Positions 45,284 to 54,650 are shown, numbered from the stretch's first letter. The stretch: 64,000 nt of DNA from Devosia sp. XK-2 (GCF_037113415.1 NZ_CP146608.1:2004501-2068500), one strand, 5' to 3'. Numbers and translations are program-made. The notes: generated by a model from the sequence alone, not told the origin.

Positions 45284-46588
45284 CTATTGCGGGGCCTTCT
45301 CGCCGCGTGCCAACAGCCGCTTGGCAAGGGCATGATAGACCCCTTCCCGGCAAACCAGTTTCGACGTGAAACTGGCAATGAGCGCGCCCAGCATCACGGG
45401 AAAGATGAGAGCGTGATTGCCGGTCATCTCGGTGACGATCACGAAGGCGGTGATCGGAGCCTGCAGCACGGCGGCGAGATAGGCCGCCATGCACACAATG
45501 GTCAGCGCCGCGATGGGCACGGGCGCAATATCGGCAAACAGTTCGGCAATCCCAGCGCCCACGGCCAATGACGGCGAGAAAATGCCGCCGGGAATACCGC
45601 TGACGGAGGTCAGCAGCGTGGCCAGGAATTTGAGTGGCCCGAAGGCAATCGGCGCGCCCTCGCCGGCCATAATGGCCTTGGCGTGTTCCGCACTGGTGCC
45701 AAATACGCTGCCCTGGGTCAGCACGCCACACAGCGCCACACCCAGGCCGCATCCTGCCGCGAACAGAACCGGATTGGCCGCAATCCAGCGCCCGGCCCGC
45801 CCGGGCAATCCGTCGGTAAAGGCGATCAGCAAGCGGCTGAAAGCGCCACCAGCCAGCCCACATAGCGCTGTGATGGGAACGATCCATATCCATTCGGAAA
45901 CGACCGAAAGAGCAATGTCGGAGCGGCCGAAATAGGTGTAGTCGCCAACCACCGCCAGGGGCACCAACCCGGCGACGATCACCGTTCCCAGCACCAATCC
46001 ACTCGTGCGCAATTCGAACGAGCGACTCATCTCCTCGATCCCGAAGACCACACCGGCCAATGGCGCATTGAAGGCCGCGGCTACACCTGCCGCGCCACCC
46101 GCCAGCAGCAGCCCCGGCTGCCGATGCGGCGCAAAGCGGCCCAGCCAATACATGATGCTGGCGCCCACCTGCACGGTCGGCCCTTCGCGCCCGGCAGACG
46201 CCCCTGCAAACAGGCCGGCAGCCAGCAGCGCCATTTTGGCCACCGCGAGAACGGGCGATACCAAACCGCCCTTGCGTTTGAGGTCATTGAGCTGTCGCGC
46301 GGCAATCACCTGCGGAATGCCGCTACCCTGTGCCCCATCGAAGTACCGCTTTGTGAGCCAGGACAGGCCCGCAAAGCCAAGCGGCGTGACCAGCAGCGGC
46401 ATATAGGGCCATTGCCGCTGCCAATGGGCGAAGGTGTCGATGGCGAAATCGGCCACGAAGGCCATGACCAGCGCCGCAATGCCGACGACCACACCGCCAA
46501 CCAGGAAGAGCGCCCTGCGCCGAAGCCGCGGCAACCAGATCCGATGCCACCGCAAGTGCATGGATTGGCGGAAACTGCGCTCGGACAT
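45284..46588 (-). CDS. ClC-family chloride channel/transporter
   Basis: 434 residues with the selectivity-filter motifs GSGIPQV, GREGPTVQ and GIPGGIFSPSLAVGAG in order. It has about ten to twelve helices and a short C-terminus without CBS domains. ClC proteins in bacteria exchange chloride and protons, often for acid tolerance. The gating glutamate in GREGP is present, which favours an H+/Cl- antiporter. It is convergent with the GNAT gene. Confidence 0.93.
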   Translation of the reverse strand: MSERSFRQSMHLRWHRIWLPRLRRRALFLVGGVVVGIAALVMAFVADFAIDTFAHWQRQWPYMPLLVTPLGFAGLSWLTKRYFDGAQGSGIPQVIAARQLNDLKRKGGLVSPVLAVAKMALLAAGLFAGASAGREGPTVQVGASIMYWLGRFAPHRQPGLLLAGGAAGVAAAFNAPLAGVVFGIEEMSRSFELRTSGLVLGTVIVAGLVPLAVVGDYTYFGRSDIALSVVSEWIWIVPITALCGLAGGAFSRLLIAFTDGLPGRAGRWIAANPVLFAAGCGLGVALCGVLTQGSVFGTSAEHAKAIMAGEGAPIAFGPLKFLATLLTSVSGIPGGIFSPSLAVGAGIAELFADIAPVPIAALTIVCMAAYLAAVLQAPITAFVIVTEMTGNHALIFPVMLGALIASFTSKLVCREGVYHALAKRLLARGEKAPQ

Positions 46589-46660
46589 ATCGACCCTTCG
46601 ATCAAATGATTGAGCCGGAGACTGGCCCCGGCTCTTGATAACGGCAAAAGGTTATGAGGA

Positions 46661-48079
46661 CTATTTGTCCAAAGTCGAAGGCCAGGTGCCGTGCAGGTCG
46701 GAGCCGCGACCTTCAATTTCGAAGCCGTGGGCGCCGAAGAAATCGCGCTGGCCCTGGATCAGGTTGGCTGTGCCCTGGGCCTGGCGATAGCTGTCGAAAT
46801 AGCTCAGTGCTGCCGAAAGGCAGATCATGGGGAATTCACCCATGGCGGCGGCGGCCACGACCTTTCTCAGGCTCGGATGGCTGTCCTTCATGATCGCAAC
46901 GAAATCGGGCACGACCAGAAGATTGGTATTGCCGCCCTTTTCGTAGGCCGACGACATCTGATCAAGGAAACGCGACCGGATGATACAGCCGGCGCGCCAG
47001 ATCTTGGCGATGGTGGCCAGCGGCAACCCCCAGCCATTTTCTTCCGAAGCCTTGGCGATGACCGCAAAGCCCTGGGCATAGGAAACGATCTTGCCGGCCA
47101 GCAACGCCTTTTCGAGATCGGCCAGGGTGACATCGGTCTTGGCGCGGTTCGGTTTGCCGTAAATGCCTTCGGCTGCGACGCGCTCGGCCTTGCGCGAGGA
47201 GATCGAGCGGGCGGCAACGGCGCCCTCGATGGCGGTGGCTGGCACGCCCATCTGCTGGGCGGCGATGGCGGACCAGACACCGGTGCCCTTCTGGCCGGCT
47301 TTGTCCAGAATCAACTCAACCAGCGGCTTGCCGGTCTGTTCATCAACGGCATCCAGGACATGGCCGGTGATCTCGATGAGGTAGGAATTGAGCGGACCCT
47401 TGTTCCACTCCTTGAAGACATCCGCGCATTCCTTGGGCGACATCCCCAGGCCATCGCGCATCACGCCATAGACTTCGGCGATCATCTGCATGTCGCCATA
47501 TTCGATGCCATTGTGGATGGTCTTGACGAAATGGCCGGCACCACCTTCGCCCAGATAGGCGCAGCAGCTCTCGCCATTGAACTTGGCGGCAATGGCGGTC
47601 AGCACCGCCTCGGCATTGTGCCACTGCTCTTTGGAGCCGCCGACCATGATGGAGGGACCATGGCGGGCCCCCTCTTCACCACCCGACACGCCAACACCGA
47701 GATAGCCGATATTCTTGGGCTTGAGATAGTCGAAGCGGCGCTGCGTATCGGTAAACAGCGAATTGCCGCATTCGATGATGGCGTCGCCCGGAGAAAGATG
47801 TGGCAGGAGCTGCTCGATCATGTCGTCCACCGGCTGGCCGGCCTTGACCATGATGATGATCGAGCGCGGCGCCTTCACGGCCTGCACGAATTCCGCCAAG
47901 TCGTATTTCGGGATGGTATTGCCATCCAGACCCTGTTCCTTGGCCTCAGCCACAAATTCGTCGATGCGTCCGGCCGAACGGTTGTGAACGGCAACAGTGT
48001 AGCCCTTCTCGGCGATGTTGAGCGCCAGATTGGAACCCATAACCGCCAGGCCGATAAGGCCGATATCTGCTGTCGACAT
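46661..48079 (-). CDS. gnd: 6-phosphogluconate dehydrogenase (decarboxylating)
   Basis: 472 residues, the usual long form. GLAVMGSNLALN at the N-terminus is the NADP-binding motif; IIEcGNS, GVSGGEEGARHGPSIM and the catalytic region HFVKTIHNGIEYGDMQ with Lys/Asn follow. It oxidises 6-phosphogluconate to ribulose 5-phosphate and CO2 with NADP. Gluconokinase lies about 2.2 kb away, but on the other strand with two unrelated genes between, so they are not one operon. Confidence 0.97.
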   Translation of the reverse strand: MSTADIGLIGLAVMGSNLALNIAEKGYTVAVHNRSAGRIDEFVAEAKEQGLDGNTIPKYDLAEFVQAVKAPRSIIIMVKAGQPVDDMIEQLLPHLSPGDAIIECGNSLFTDTQRRFDYLKPKNIGYLGVGVSGGEEGARHGPSIMVGGSKEQWHNAEAVLTAIAAKFNGESCCAYLGEGGAGHFVKTIHNGIEYGDMQMIAEVYGVMRDGLGMSPKECADVFKEWNKGPLNSYLIEITGHVLDAVDEQTGKPLVELILDKAGQKGTGVWSAIAAQQMGVPATAIEGAVAARSISSRKAERVAAEGIYGKPNRAKTDVTLADLEKALLAGKIVSYAQGFAVIAKASEENGWGLPLATIAKIWRAGCIIRSRFLDQMSSAYEKGGNTNLLVVPDFVAIMKDSHPSLRKVVAAAAMGEFPMICLSAALSYFDSYRQAQGTANLIQGQRDFFGAHGFEIEGRGSDLHGTWPSTLDK

Positions 48080-48416
48080 ACGAACAGTCCTTCCGAAAAC
48101 GTCTTGTTATGCACCCCACGCATGGCGCGCGGCGGGAAATGACCACAATCCGGCTCGTGAAGAAAGAGCCGGCAGCGTATTTTTTGGCCAGAACGGCATT
48201 CTAGTATGGAAGATTTTGCCATCGTCGGGGCTCCCGGCCATAACCGAACCACGCGGGAGGAGCCGGGTCACCCGCTTCGCCAGCCGCACCACATGAATGC
48301 GGCAGTTACCGTCAGGTGCGCATCTGAGAAAATGCTGCCGCCTTCCGCCCCGGGCTCAGCCATGCGAAAGACCGGGCGGAAGGAAGCGTCTTTCCTTCCC
48401 AGCCGAAGGAGAAACC
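48080..48416. other. 337-base divergent region with leader structures
   Basis: The gap carries the upstream regions of gnd and of the secreted SnoaL-like gene. The part next to the latter has three complementary segments described separately. I do not find a convincing -35/-10 pair, nor a gene. Confidence 0.6.
48341..48411 (+). promoter_or_regulatory. Leader with mutually exclusive helices around an SD site
   Basis: Segment A (48341-48350, CCTTCCGCCC) pairs with B (48374-48383, GGGCGGAAGG). B (48378-48385, GGAAGGAA) can instead pair with C (48392-48399, TTCCTTCC). C (48393-48398, TCCTTC) can alternatively pair with D (48405-48410, GAAGGA), and D overlaps the SD AAGGAG (48406-48411). A:B therefore permits C:D (SD closed), while B:C leaves the SD open. 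All complementarities are exact; the switch function is inferred. Confidence 0.45.
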
Positions 48417-48887
48417 ATGTCCCCGTTCAAATTTTCTCTCGCCCTGCTTGTGGCCGGTGCCCTGCCCTTCGCCCCGGCAATGGCACAAGGACCAGCCGCC
48501 GGCTTGACCGAAAATCCCAATGGCATCGCCGCGGTGGAATTCCTGGACACGATCTTCAATCAAAAGAAGGTAGCGGAGGCCTTCGCCTCTTATGTCGGAG
48601 ACGACTATATCCAGCACAATCCCACAGTGCCGAGCGGGATTGAGGCGGCGGTACAGGGATTAAGCGGCTTTGTCGGCAGCGGCCCCGCCAACCCCTATGA
48701 TTTCAAGCGCGTAATTGCCGAAGGCGATCTGGTGGCGGTGCACTCGCACGTACATCTGGTACCGGAGGGCCCGGGTTTCGCAGTCGTCGATATGTTCCGC
48801 GTCGACGAGAACGGCAAGATTGTCGAGCATTGGGACGTGGTGCAGGCGGTGCCGGAAACCGCGGCCAATGACAATACGATGTTCTAG
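48417..48887 (+). CDS. Secreted NTF2-like/SnoaL-type protein
   Basis: 156 residues from the ATG at 48417, SD AAGGAG with a 5-base spacer. A signal peptide ends at APAMAQ (about residue 24). The mature part (FLDTIFNQKKVAEAFASYVGDDYIQHNP, DLVAVHSHVHL and EHWDVVQAVPE) is the SnoaL-like fold, a cone-shaped cavity protein; Asp/His positions are present but enzymatic activity is unproven. It is probably periplasmic. It is divergent from gnd. A hairpin-prone leader precedes it. Confidence 0.85.
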   Translation: MSPFKFSLALLVAGALPFAPAMAQGPAAGLTENPNGIAAVEFLDTIFNQKKVAEAFASYVGDDYIQHNPTVPSGIEAAVQGLSGFVGSGPANPYDFKRVIAEGDLVAVHSHVHLVPEGPGFAVVDMFRVDENGKIVEHWDVVQAVPETAANDNTMF

Positions 48888-48928
48888 CCCGCCAACCCTT
48901 ACGCATGGGGTGGGGGTAAAGCCCCGCC

Positions 48929-49414
48929 TTATGCCGACTGACCGCCGGCCCTCAGAGCGTCCCGCACATCAGTGCCATGCTCGGCAAAGGCCTTGAAATC
49001 CTCCGCATATTTCTGGCTTTGCTTCCTGAACATGCCCGGCATCAGGAAGGCCATCACCTTCATCACCAGGCTCTTCATCTCGAATACATTGTGGCTTTCC
49101 CAGAGCGTGCGGTCCGGGCCCAGTTCGGAAAAACGGTTCTCGACGACGTTGTGTACCCCCTCGACATCATAAGTGCCATCAAAGGCATCGGGCAGATCGC
49201 GGCGCGTAATGGTCTCGATCATTTCCAGGCGTCTACTGCCCATGAGATAAACCAGCTTCGATTTGGCGCCGACTTGACCCGGTTCGCCCGATAGGTGCTC
49301 GAAGCTTTGCAGACCTTTCTGCCATTTGGGCATATTGTCCGCATTGTCGAACAGCTCGATGACCTTATCGCGCGGCAAGTCGATAACAATCGTGGTGTCA
49401 TATTCCAGTGCCAT
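48929..49414 (-). CDS. SRPBCC-fold (polyketide cyclase-like) protein
   Basis: 161 residues from the ATG at 49412-49414, with GGAGGGG upstream; four extra codons in the longer frame contain this SD. The N-terminus (YDTTIVIDLPRDKVIELFDNADNMPKWQKGLQSFE) is a typical START/Bet v1-like helix-grip start, and an amphipathic C-terminal helix (residues 130-155) follows. No catalytic motif is visible. Such proteins bind hydrophobic ligands. Convergent with the secreted SnoaL-like gene. Confidence 0.87.
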   Translation of the reverse strand: MALEYDTTIVIDLPRDKVIELFDNADNMPKWQKGLQSFEHLSGEPGQVGAKSKLVYLMGSRRLEMIETITRRDLPDAFDGTYDVEGVHNVVENRFSELGPDRTLWESHNVFEMKSLVMKVMAFLMPGMFRKQSQKYAEDFKAFAEHGTDVRDALRAGGQSA

Positions 49415-49495
49415 CGTCCCCTCCACCTTGCATCACCTCGGGGCGTCCTCTAACACCCTAGGAGACCGTGCCATAGCGGGGGGAGCAAGCCAAGA

Positions 49496-50269
49496 ATGAC
49501 CGGCGGAATCGCGCAGTTCGACCTCACTGGCCGACGCGCCCTGGTGACCGGATCGAGCCGGGGCCTGGGGCTGGCAATGGCGAAGGCCCTGGCCGGCGCC
49601 GGCGCCGAACTTGTGCTCAATGGCCGCGACGAGGTGGCGCTGGGCCAAGCGGCAGCCGACCTGGCCGCAAGCGGCGCCAAGGTGTCCGCACTGGCCTTCG
49701 ACGTGACCAGCCCCGACAGCGTGTCGGAGGCCATCGCTCATTGCGAGAGCCAAATCGGCCCCATCGACATATTGGTCAACAATGCGGGCAAGCAGATTCG
49801 CGGCTCGCTCGAGACCTTCAGCCACGAGAATTTCGAGGCCATACTCAGCGCCCATGTGGTTTCCACTTTTTCGGTCAGCAAAGCGGTGGCCCAACACATG
49901 CTGGCTCGTGGCCGCGGCAAGATCATCAATATCTGCTCGATCATGACCGACCACGCCCGCGCCAGCATCGCACCCTATGGCGCCGCCAAGGCCGCCATTG
50001 CCAATCTGACCCGCGGCATGGCCGCGGACTGGGCGCCCCGGGGATTGCATATCAACGCCATCGCGCCAGGTTATTTCCAGACCGACTTGAACCGGTCGCT
50101 GCTGGACGATCCCAGCTTCGACGGCTGGGTCAAACAGCGCACCCCCATGGGGCGATGGGGAAACCCCGAGGAGCTCGGTCCAGCTGCCATTTTTCTTGCT
50201 TCGGACGCATCCAGTTTCGTGAACGGACACATTCTCTATGTCGACGGCGCCTTCACAGCCACGGTTTGA
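49496..50269 (+). CDS. SDR oxidoreductase, probable gluconate 5-dehydrogenase
   Basis: 257 residues. VTGSSRGLGLAMAKAL is the nucleotide-binding motif, NNAGKQIRG follows, then catalytic Ser in NICSIMTD and Y-x3-K in YGAAKAAI. The N-terminal FDLTGRRALVTGSSRGLG and NAGKQIR spacing are close to gluconate 5-dehydrogenases (IdnO type), which interconvert 5-keto-gluconate and gluconate. The gluconokinase gene starts inside its 3' end, which fits a gluconate-utilisation role. Substrate is not proven. Confidence 0.85.
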   Translation: MTGGIAQFDLTGRRALVTGSSRGLGLAMAKALAGAGAELVLNGRDEVALGQAAADLAASGAKVSALAFDVTSPDSVSEAIAHCESQIGPIDILVNNAGKQIRGSLETFSHENFEAILSAHVVSTFSVSKAVAQHMLARGRGKIINICSIMTDHARASIAPYGAAKAAIANLTRGMAADWAPRGLHINAIAPGYFQTDLNRSLLDDPSFDGWVKQRTPMGRWGNPEELGPAAIFLASDASSFVNGHILYVDGAFTATV

Positions 50270-50801
50270 ACCGGCCCGCATCATTGTCGTGATGGGTGTC
50301 AGTTCGTCCGGAAAGTCCACTGTCGGGGCGGCGCTGGGCCGCGCCCTGCATGCGCCCTTTCTCGACGGCGACCAATATCATCCGGCGGCCAATGTTGAAA
50401 AAATGCGCGCCGGAACCCCTTTGACCGATGCCGACCGGTGGCCCTGGCTGGAAGCATTTGCATTGGCACTGCGACAAGCAGCCGGAAAAAAGGATGTGGC
50501 CGTCGGCGCATGCTCCGCTCTCAAGCGCGCCTATCGCGATTTCATAACTGAGAAAGCCGGGGAGCCGGTGCTGTTCATTCATCTCGAGGGCAGCCGCGAG
50601 GTCATCGGCGAGCGCATGGCCAAGCGCAAACACGAATATATGCCCACAAGCCTGCTCGACAGCCAGTTCGCCACACTCGAGGTCCCCGATGCGGCGACCG
50701 AAAATGTCATGACCGTTCCCGTGACCGATAGCGTCGACAAGATCGTGCGTACCGTTACCGGCACGCTGGATCATCTCAAGAGCTTCAAACGCTGGCAATA
50801 A
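50238..50801 (+). CDS. gntK: Gluconokinase
   Basis: 187 residues. VVMGVSSSGKST is the P-loop, then FLDGDQYHPAANVEKMRAGTPLTDADRWPWL with the metal/substrate Asp and the phosphate-binding region, as in thermoresistant gluconokinases. It phosphorylates gluconate to 6-phosphogluconate, the substrate of Gnd or Edd. The first 32 bases overlap the SDR gene; no better later start exists because the P-loop begins soon after. It lies in the same orientation as the SDR, likely a two-gene operon. Confidence 0.95.
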   Translation: MSTAPSQPRFEPARIIVVMGVSSSGKSTVGAALGRALHAPFLDGDQYHPAANVEKMRAGTPLTDADRWPWLEAFALALRQAAGKKDVAVGACSALKRAYRDFITEKAGEPVLFIHLEGSREVIGERMAKRKHEYMPTSLLDSQFATLEVPDAATENVMTVPVTDSVDKIVRTVTGTLDHLKSFKRWQ

Positions 50802-50898
50802 TGACAACCTTACCACGTTGGAGCGGCGTTCTGTAACATCGGCACGCCACGCGGGAACCGCTACCTGTCGTCCTTCCACTCAAGCGGAGACGCCCGGT

Positions 50899-51924
50899 AT
50901 GCGCACCATCTTGATCGTCGGCGGCTATGGTACCGTCGGCCGAAAAATTGCCCGCCAATTGGCCCAGCGCGGTGACATGGCCGTCATCATTGCCGGGAGA
51001 AACTTGGACAAGGCACAGTCGGCTGCCAAGGATCTAGGCGTAGCGGCACGCAAGATCGACATCGAGGATGCAGCAACCTGGGGGAGCGCGCTGGCATCGG
51101 TGGACCTTGTGGTGGCCGCCATCGATCAGTCAGAAACCGGCTTCGTGGAACATCTTGGCGCCCAGCGCATCGCCTATATCGACGTCACGGCCGGCGATGC
51201 CTTTTTCCGCAAGGTCGAAGCACTCGACCTGCCGCGCCCCACGCTTCTTTCGGTGGGGCTGGCGCCTGGCCTTACCAATCTTCTTGCTGTCAATGCAGCA
51301 TCAGACATCGAAACGCTCGACAGCATCGACATCGGCATATTGATGGGAACGGGCGATGAGCACGGTGCCGCAGCAATCGCCTGGTCCACGGCGCAAATGT
51401 TCGATCCAGAGGCCCCTCGAAACGACAAAGTGCTGGAGTTCGGGCCCGGTTTTGGCAGGCGCAAGGCCTACTTCATGGATTTTGCCGATCAGCACGTGCT
51501 GAACCGGACGCTCGGTAGCGCGAAGGCGGTCACGCGCGTGACCTATGATTCAGCATTTCTGACGGCGGCCCTGTTCTGGGCCGGTCGTCGTTTCGCTGGC
51601 AATAAGACCGTCGAGGGCATCGTGCGGCGGATCAGCCATATGCCGACATTTGGCACGGATAAGTGCGTGCTATCCGTCACCGCCACGGGCCGGACGAACG
51701 GGCAGCCCATTTTGCGCAGCGCCCACTTCTATGGCCAGCGAGAAGCTTCCGTAACCGCCGCCGTCGCAGTTGCCACTGTCGAGGAAATGCTGGCGGGCCG
51801 GATAAAGAACGGAGTGCAACATATCCACCAATGCATTGAGCCAGCGACCATCTTTGCCAAGCTCGAAAAATGGGGACATGGACGGTTCGCCTCTCCGCCA
51901 CTCCGTTCCACCGTGGTGCCATAG
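50899..51924 (+). CDS. Saccharopine dehydrogenase-like NAD(P)-binding protein
   Basis: 341 residues from the ATG at 50899 with GGAG upstream. ILIVGGYGTVGRKIARQL is the Rossmann start, followed by an LKDLGVAARKIDIEDA-type second strand and a C-terminal domain (about 125-320) of the saccharopine dehydrogenase fold. Many such bacterial proteins have unknown substrates; a homologue of carboxynorspermidine or trans-acting enoyl reductase type is possible. A 97-base gap separates it from gntK. Substrate unassigned. Confidence 0.82.
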   Translation: MRTILIVGGYGTVGRKIARQLAQRGDMAVIIAGRNLDKAQSAAKDLGVAARKIDIEDAATWGSALASVDLVVAAIDQSETGFVEHLGAQRIAYIDVTAGDAFFRKVEALDLPRPTLLSVGLAPGLTNLLAVNAASDIETLDSIDIGILMGTGDEHGAAAIAWSTAQMFDPEAPRNDKVLEFGPGFGRRKAYFMDFADQHVLNRTLGSAKAVTRVTYDSAFLTAALFWAGRRFAGNKTVEGIVRRISHMPTFGTDKCVLSVTATGRTNGQPILRSAHFYGQREASVTAAVAVATVEEMLAGRIKNGVQHIHQCIEPATIFAKLEKWGHGRFASPPLRSTVVP

Positions 51925-51957
51925 GACGACGACGATGCCGTCATCCTGAAGGCCAGG

Positions 51958-52710
51958 TTACAGCGCCACGTAGCCGCCATCCACCAGATGGTAGGAGCCG
52001 GTGATATTGGACGCCGCATCCGAGAGCAGGAACAGCGTCAGCGCCGCGACCTCCTCGGATGTGCCCATACGGCCGATCGGATGGAGTGATTTGACATAAT
52101 CCATCGTTTCCGCCGGCAATGCGGCCAGGAGCGGAGTATCGATGAAGCCGGGACCCACGGCGGTTACGCGAATACCCTTTTTGGCATAATCCACAGCGGC
52201 CGACTTGGTCATGCCGACAACGCCATGCTTGGCTGTGACATAGGCGGGCGCATTCGGAAACGCTACTGATCCGAGAATGGACGCCATATTGACGATGGCG
52301 CCACCGCCCGATTTCAGCATGGCGGCGATCTCATATTTCATACAATAGAAGACTGCATTGAGATTGACGTCGATGACCTTGTGCCAATCATCGAGTGTAT
52401 AATCGCTCAGGGGTGCAGCCGCGCCGCCAATGCCGGCATTATTGACCCCAAGATCGAGCCTGCCGAAGGTATCCACGGCGAACCGAACCGCCATTTCCAC
52501 CTGCTCGGCCTTCGCCACATCCACCGCTAATGCGGCCGCTTCCGCGCCTTTGGCCTTGATTGCGCCGGCGACCTTCTCCGCCGCGTCACCGTTGAGATCG
52601 GCCGCGATCACCTTCGCACCGCGATCGGCCAGTTGAACGGCAATCGCTTCGCCAATCCCTGATGCCGCGCCGGTGACCAGCGCGACCTTACCTAGAAAAT
52701 CCTTGGTCAT
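51958..52710 (-). CDS. SDR-family oxidoreductase
   Basis: 250 residues, AAGGAG before the ATG. ALVTGAASGIGEAIAVQL, NNAGIGG, catalytic Ser in NMASILGS and Y-x3-K in YVTAKHGVVG are all present, and the C-terminus has TGSYHLVDGGYVAL. It is the classical SDR type resembling glucose 1-dehydrogenase or 3-oxoacyl reductases; substrate cannot be determined. It is convergent with the saccharopine-dehydrogenase-like gene, and a 110-base gap separates it from the DMT exporter gene upstream. Confidence 0.92.
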   Translation of the reverse strand: MTKDFLGKVALVTGAASGIGEAIAVQLADRGAKVIAADLNGDAAEKVAGAIKAKGAEAAALAVDVAKAEQVEMAVRFAVDTFGRLDLGVNNAGIGGAAAPLSDYTLDDWHKVIDVNLNAVFYCMKYEIAAMLKSGGGAIVNMASILGSVAFPNAPAYVTAKHGVVGMTKSAAVDYAKKGIRVTAVGPGFIDTPLLAALPAETMDYVKSLHPIGRMGTSEEVAALTLFLLSDAASNITGSYHLVDGGYVAL

Positions 52711-52820
52711 TTCGATCTCCTTGCTTGCTCAACCCATATGATCGCCCAGAAACCGCGACCGCCATGAGGCAGATCAAACTTGGAGACGAAACTGGTACTC
52801 GCCCATGTCAAAAGACCGGT

Positions 52821-53744
52821 TCATGCGACCCCGGCCGTTCCCGTGATCGGGCGGCGGAACGTGCCCTGCCCGATGGCCACCGAAAGGGCCGCCAGCACAA
52901 TGATGCCGGCGCCCAGCACATTCCAGCCGTCGAGGTGAATGCCCAGCAGCACCGCATCGAAGAAAAAGGCCCAGATAATGCCGGTATATTCATAACCGGC
53001 CAGCAATGAGACCGGCGCACGCGCCACGGCCTCCACCATCGCCACATGCCCGATGCCACCCAGTAGCCCGGCCCCCATCAGCATAAGCAACGTTTGATGG
53101 TCGAGCGGCATCCAGCCCAATACCATCGTCGCCGCGCCCAATAGCGTACTCAGAACGCCGAAGGACAGGGCAATGCTGGCAGGCGGATCGGTGCGGGTCA
53201 GGTCCTTCACCTGCACACGGGACAGGGCATTGGTCGCCGCCATGCCGATGCCGGCAGCAATTCCGATCAGGGCGCCATCTCGCATGTCGCTGCCAACCAG
53301 CGCCGGAAACAACATGATAAGGACGCCCGCAAATCCCAGCAGCACCCCCAGAGCCACTAGCGCCGATATCCGCTCCTTGAGCAGCACCATGGCTGCCAGC
53401 ATGGACAGGATTGGCGTGAGATAGCTCAACGCTGTCGCGACACCCACTGACAAATGGGCGAGCGCGGTGAAATTGAGGGCCATGACGACGCATCCCAGGA
53501 CGCCGCGCAGCAGGTGCTTGCCGGGACGCCGGGTGCGAATGGCCACGCCGAGCTGGCCGCGAAGCGCCAGATAGGCAATGATCGGCGGCAGAGCCAGGGC
53601 ACTGCGCCAAAAGATCAATTGGCCAAGATGAGCGTGATCCGCCGAGGCGTGAATGATGGCCGACATGGCAATGAGGCATAACAAGCCCCCCGTTGCCAGT
53701 GCCAAGGCGAGACGCGGATTGTGAACGGACATATAGCCATTCAT
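52821..53744 (-). CDS. EamA-family (DMT) transporter
   Basis: 307 residues with about ten membrane segments in two EamA halves (for example LALALATGGLLCLIAMSAI, LSVGVATALSYLTPILSMLAAMVLL and GHVAMVEAVARAPVSLLAGYEYTGIIWAF). Start 53744 is the longer of two candidate ATGs (the other at 53732); neither has a clear SD. Exporters of this family move amino acids, nucleosides or drugs. The MerR-type regulator lies upstream on the same strand but has its own terminator. Confidence 0.9.
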   Translation of the reverse strand: MNGYMSVHNPRLALALATGGLLCLIAMSAIIHASADHAHLGQLIFWRSALALPPIIAYLALRGQLGVAIRTRRPGKHLLRGVLGCVVMALNFTALAHLSVGVATALSYLTPILSMLAAMVLLKERISALVALGVLLGFAGVLIMLFPALVGSDMRDGALIGIAAGIGMAATNALSRVQVKDLTRTDPPASIALSFGVLSTLLGAATMVLGWMPLDHQTLLMLMGAGLLGGIGHVAMVEAVARAPVSLLAGYEYTGIIWAFFFDAVLLGIHLDGWNVLGAGIIVLAALSVAIGQGTFRRPITGTAGVA

Positions 53745-53815
53745 AGCGCTAAACCGGGACCCGGCAACACAAAAAGCATGGCTATCGCGTCTATCGTAGC
53801 CGCCTTGTCTTTTCC

Positions 53816-53840
53816 AAAAAGACCGCCGCGATACGGCGGT
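53816..53840 (-). terminator. Intrinsic terminator after the MerR-type regulator gene
   Basis: ACCGCCG (53822-53828) and CGGCGGT (53834-53840) form a 7-base stem with a 5-base loop. On the minus strand it is followed by five T residues (53816-53820). This ends the 53877-54650 transcript before the DMT gene, so those two need not be co-transcribed. Confidence 0.85.
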
Positions 53841-53876
53841 GAGCCATCCCGCGTCGGCCTCTCGTCGTCGAGGCGG

Positions 53877-54650
53877 CTAACTCTGCCGCCGCGCCCAGGC
53901 TTTCATGGCCGTGATCAGATAGTCGGCAAATCCTGGCGCAATGGTCTCATAACGCTTGCGGAAGTCGGGGTGTTCATAAATGTCTGCCAGGCCCGCATAG
54001 GCCTCGGGCCCACAATCCCGCCCCCATGTCGATCCGACCCAGGCCCGATGCCGCTCTATCATCGAGTCTAGTGCTGTAGCCTGAGGCGGCAAGCCATCGA
54101 CCATGCTCTGCGCCAGGCTCTGCTCAATGATCCTGAGCTCCTCCATCATTGCGGTCTGATCTGCCTGCGACAGGCCGGCCATCTGCTCCCGGCTGCGATC
54201 AATTTGCTTTTGCATATCGCTGCCATACCGATCCACCAGCCAGGCCTCGTATTCGGCCTGCTTTTCCGGCGCGACGATGCCGGAATAGAGTTCAGCGTCC
54301 TTCATTGTGCCTTCTCCTTTGAGACGGGCGATCGTGCGGTCGATCGTCCGGATCATACCGGCGTAACGCTTCGCTTGTTCTTCCAACCGGTCCCGCTGCC
54401 TCTGCAGCGTCTCGAGCCTGTCGAAATCGGGCGCATCGAGAACGGCGGCAATCTCGGCCAATGGAATATCCAGTTCTCGATGGATCAGGATTTGCTGCAG
54501 GCGCAGCAATTCCTCCTCGCCATAGTAGCGATAGCGGTTCTCACCGGTGAATGCGGGCTTGAGCAAACCGATCTCATCATAGTGGTGCAAAGTGCGCACC
54601 GAGATCCCGGCCAGCCGAGCCAATTGATTGACGGTGTAGGTCTTTCTCAT
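53877..54650 (-). CDS. MerR-family regulator with TipAS antibiotic-recognition domain
   Basis: 257 residues, SD GGAGG upstream. HTH and wing at about 5-75 (YTVNQLARLAGISVRTLHHYDEIGLLKP), a long dimerisation coiled coil (about 78-115, ETLQRQRDRLEEQAKRYAGMI), and a C-terminal TipAS-type domain (about 140-257) with several His/Cys and aromatic residues. TipA-like proteins bind thiopeptide-type or other drugs and activate efflux or their own gene. The promoter listed at 54676-54706 suits auto-regulation. The downstream DMT transporter is a possible target. Confidence 0.93.
   Translation of the reverse strand: MRKTYTVNQLARLAGISVRTLHHYDEIGLLKPAFTGENRYRYYGEEELLRLQQILIHRELDIPLAEIAAVLDAPDFDRLETLQRQRDRLEEQAKRYAGMIRTIDRTIARLKGEGTMKDAELYSGIVAPEKQAEYEAWLVDRYGSDMQKQIDRSREQMAGLSQADQTAMMEELRIIEQSLAQSMVDGLPPQATALDSMIERHRAWVGSTWGRDCGPEAYAGLADIYEHPDFRKRYETIAPGFADYLITAMKAWARRQS

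Noticed and set aside
46691..48142. 483-codon open frame opposite gnd
   Set aside because: Spurious antisense frame; the minus-strand Gnd has all its motifs.
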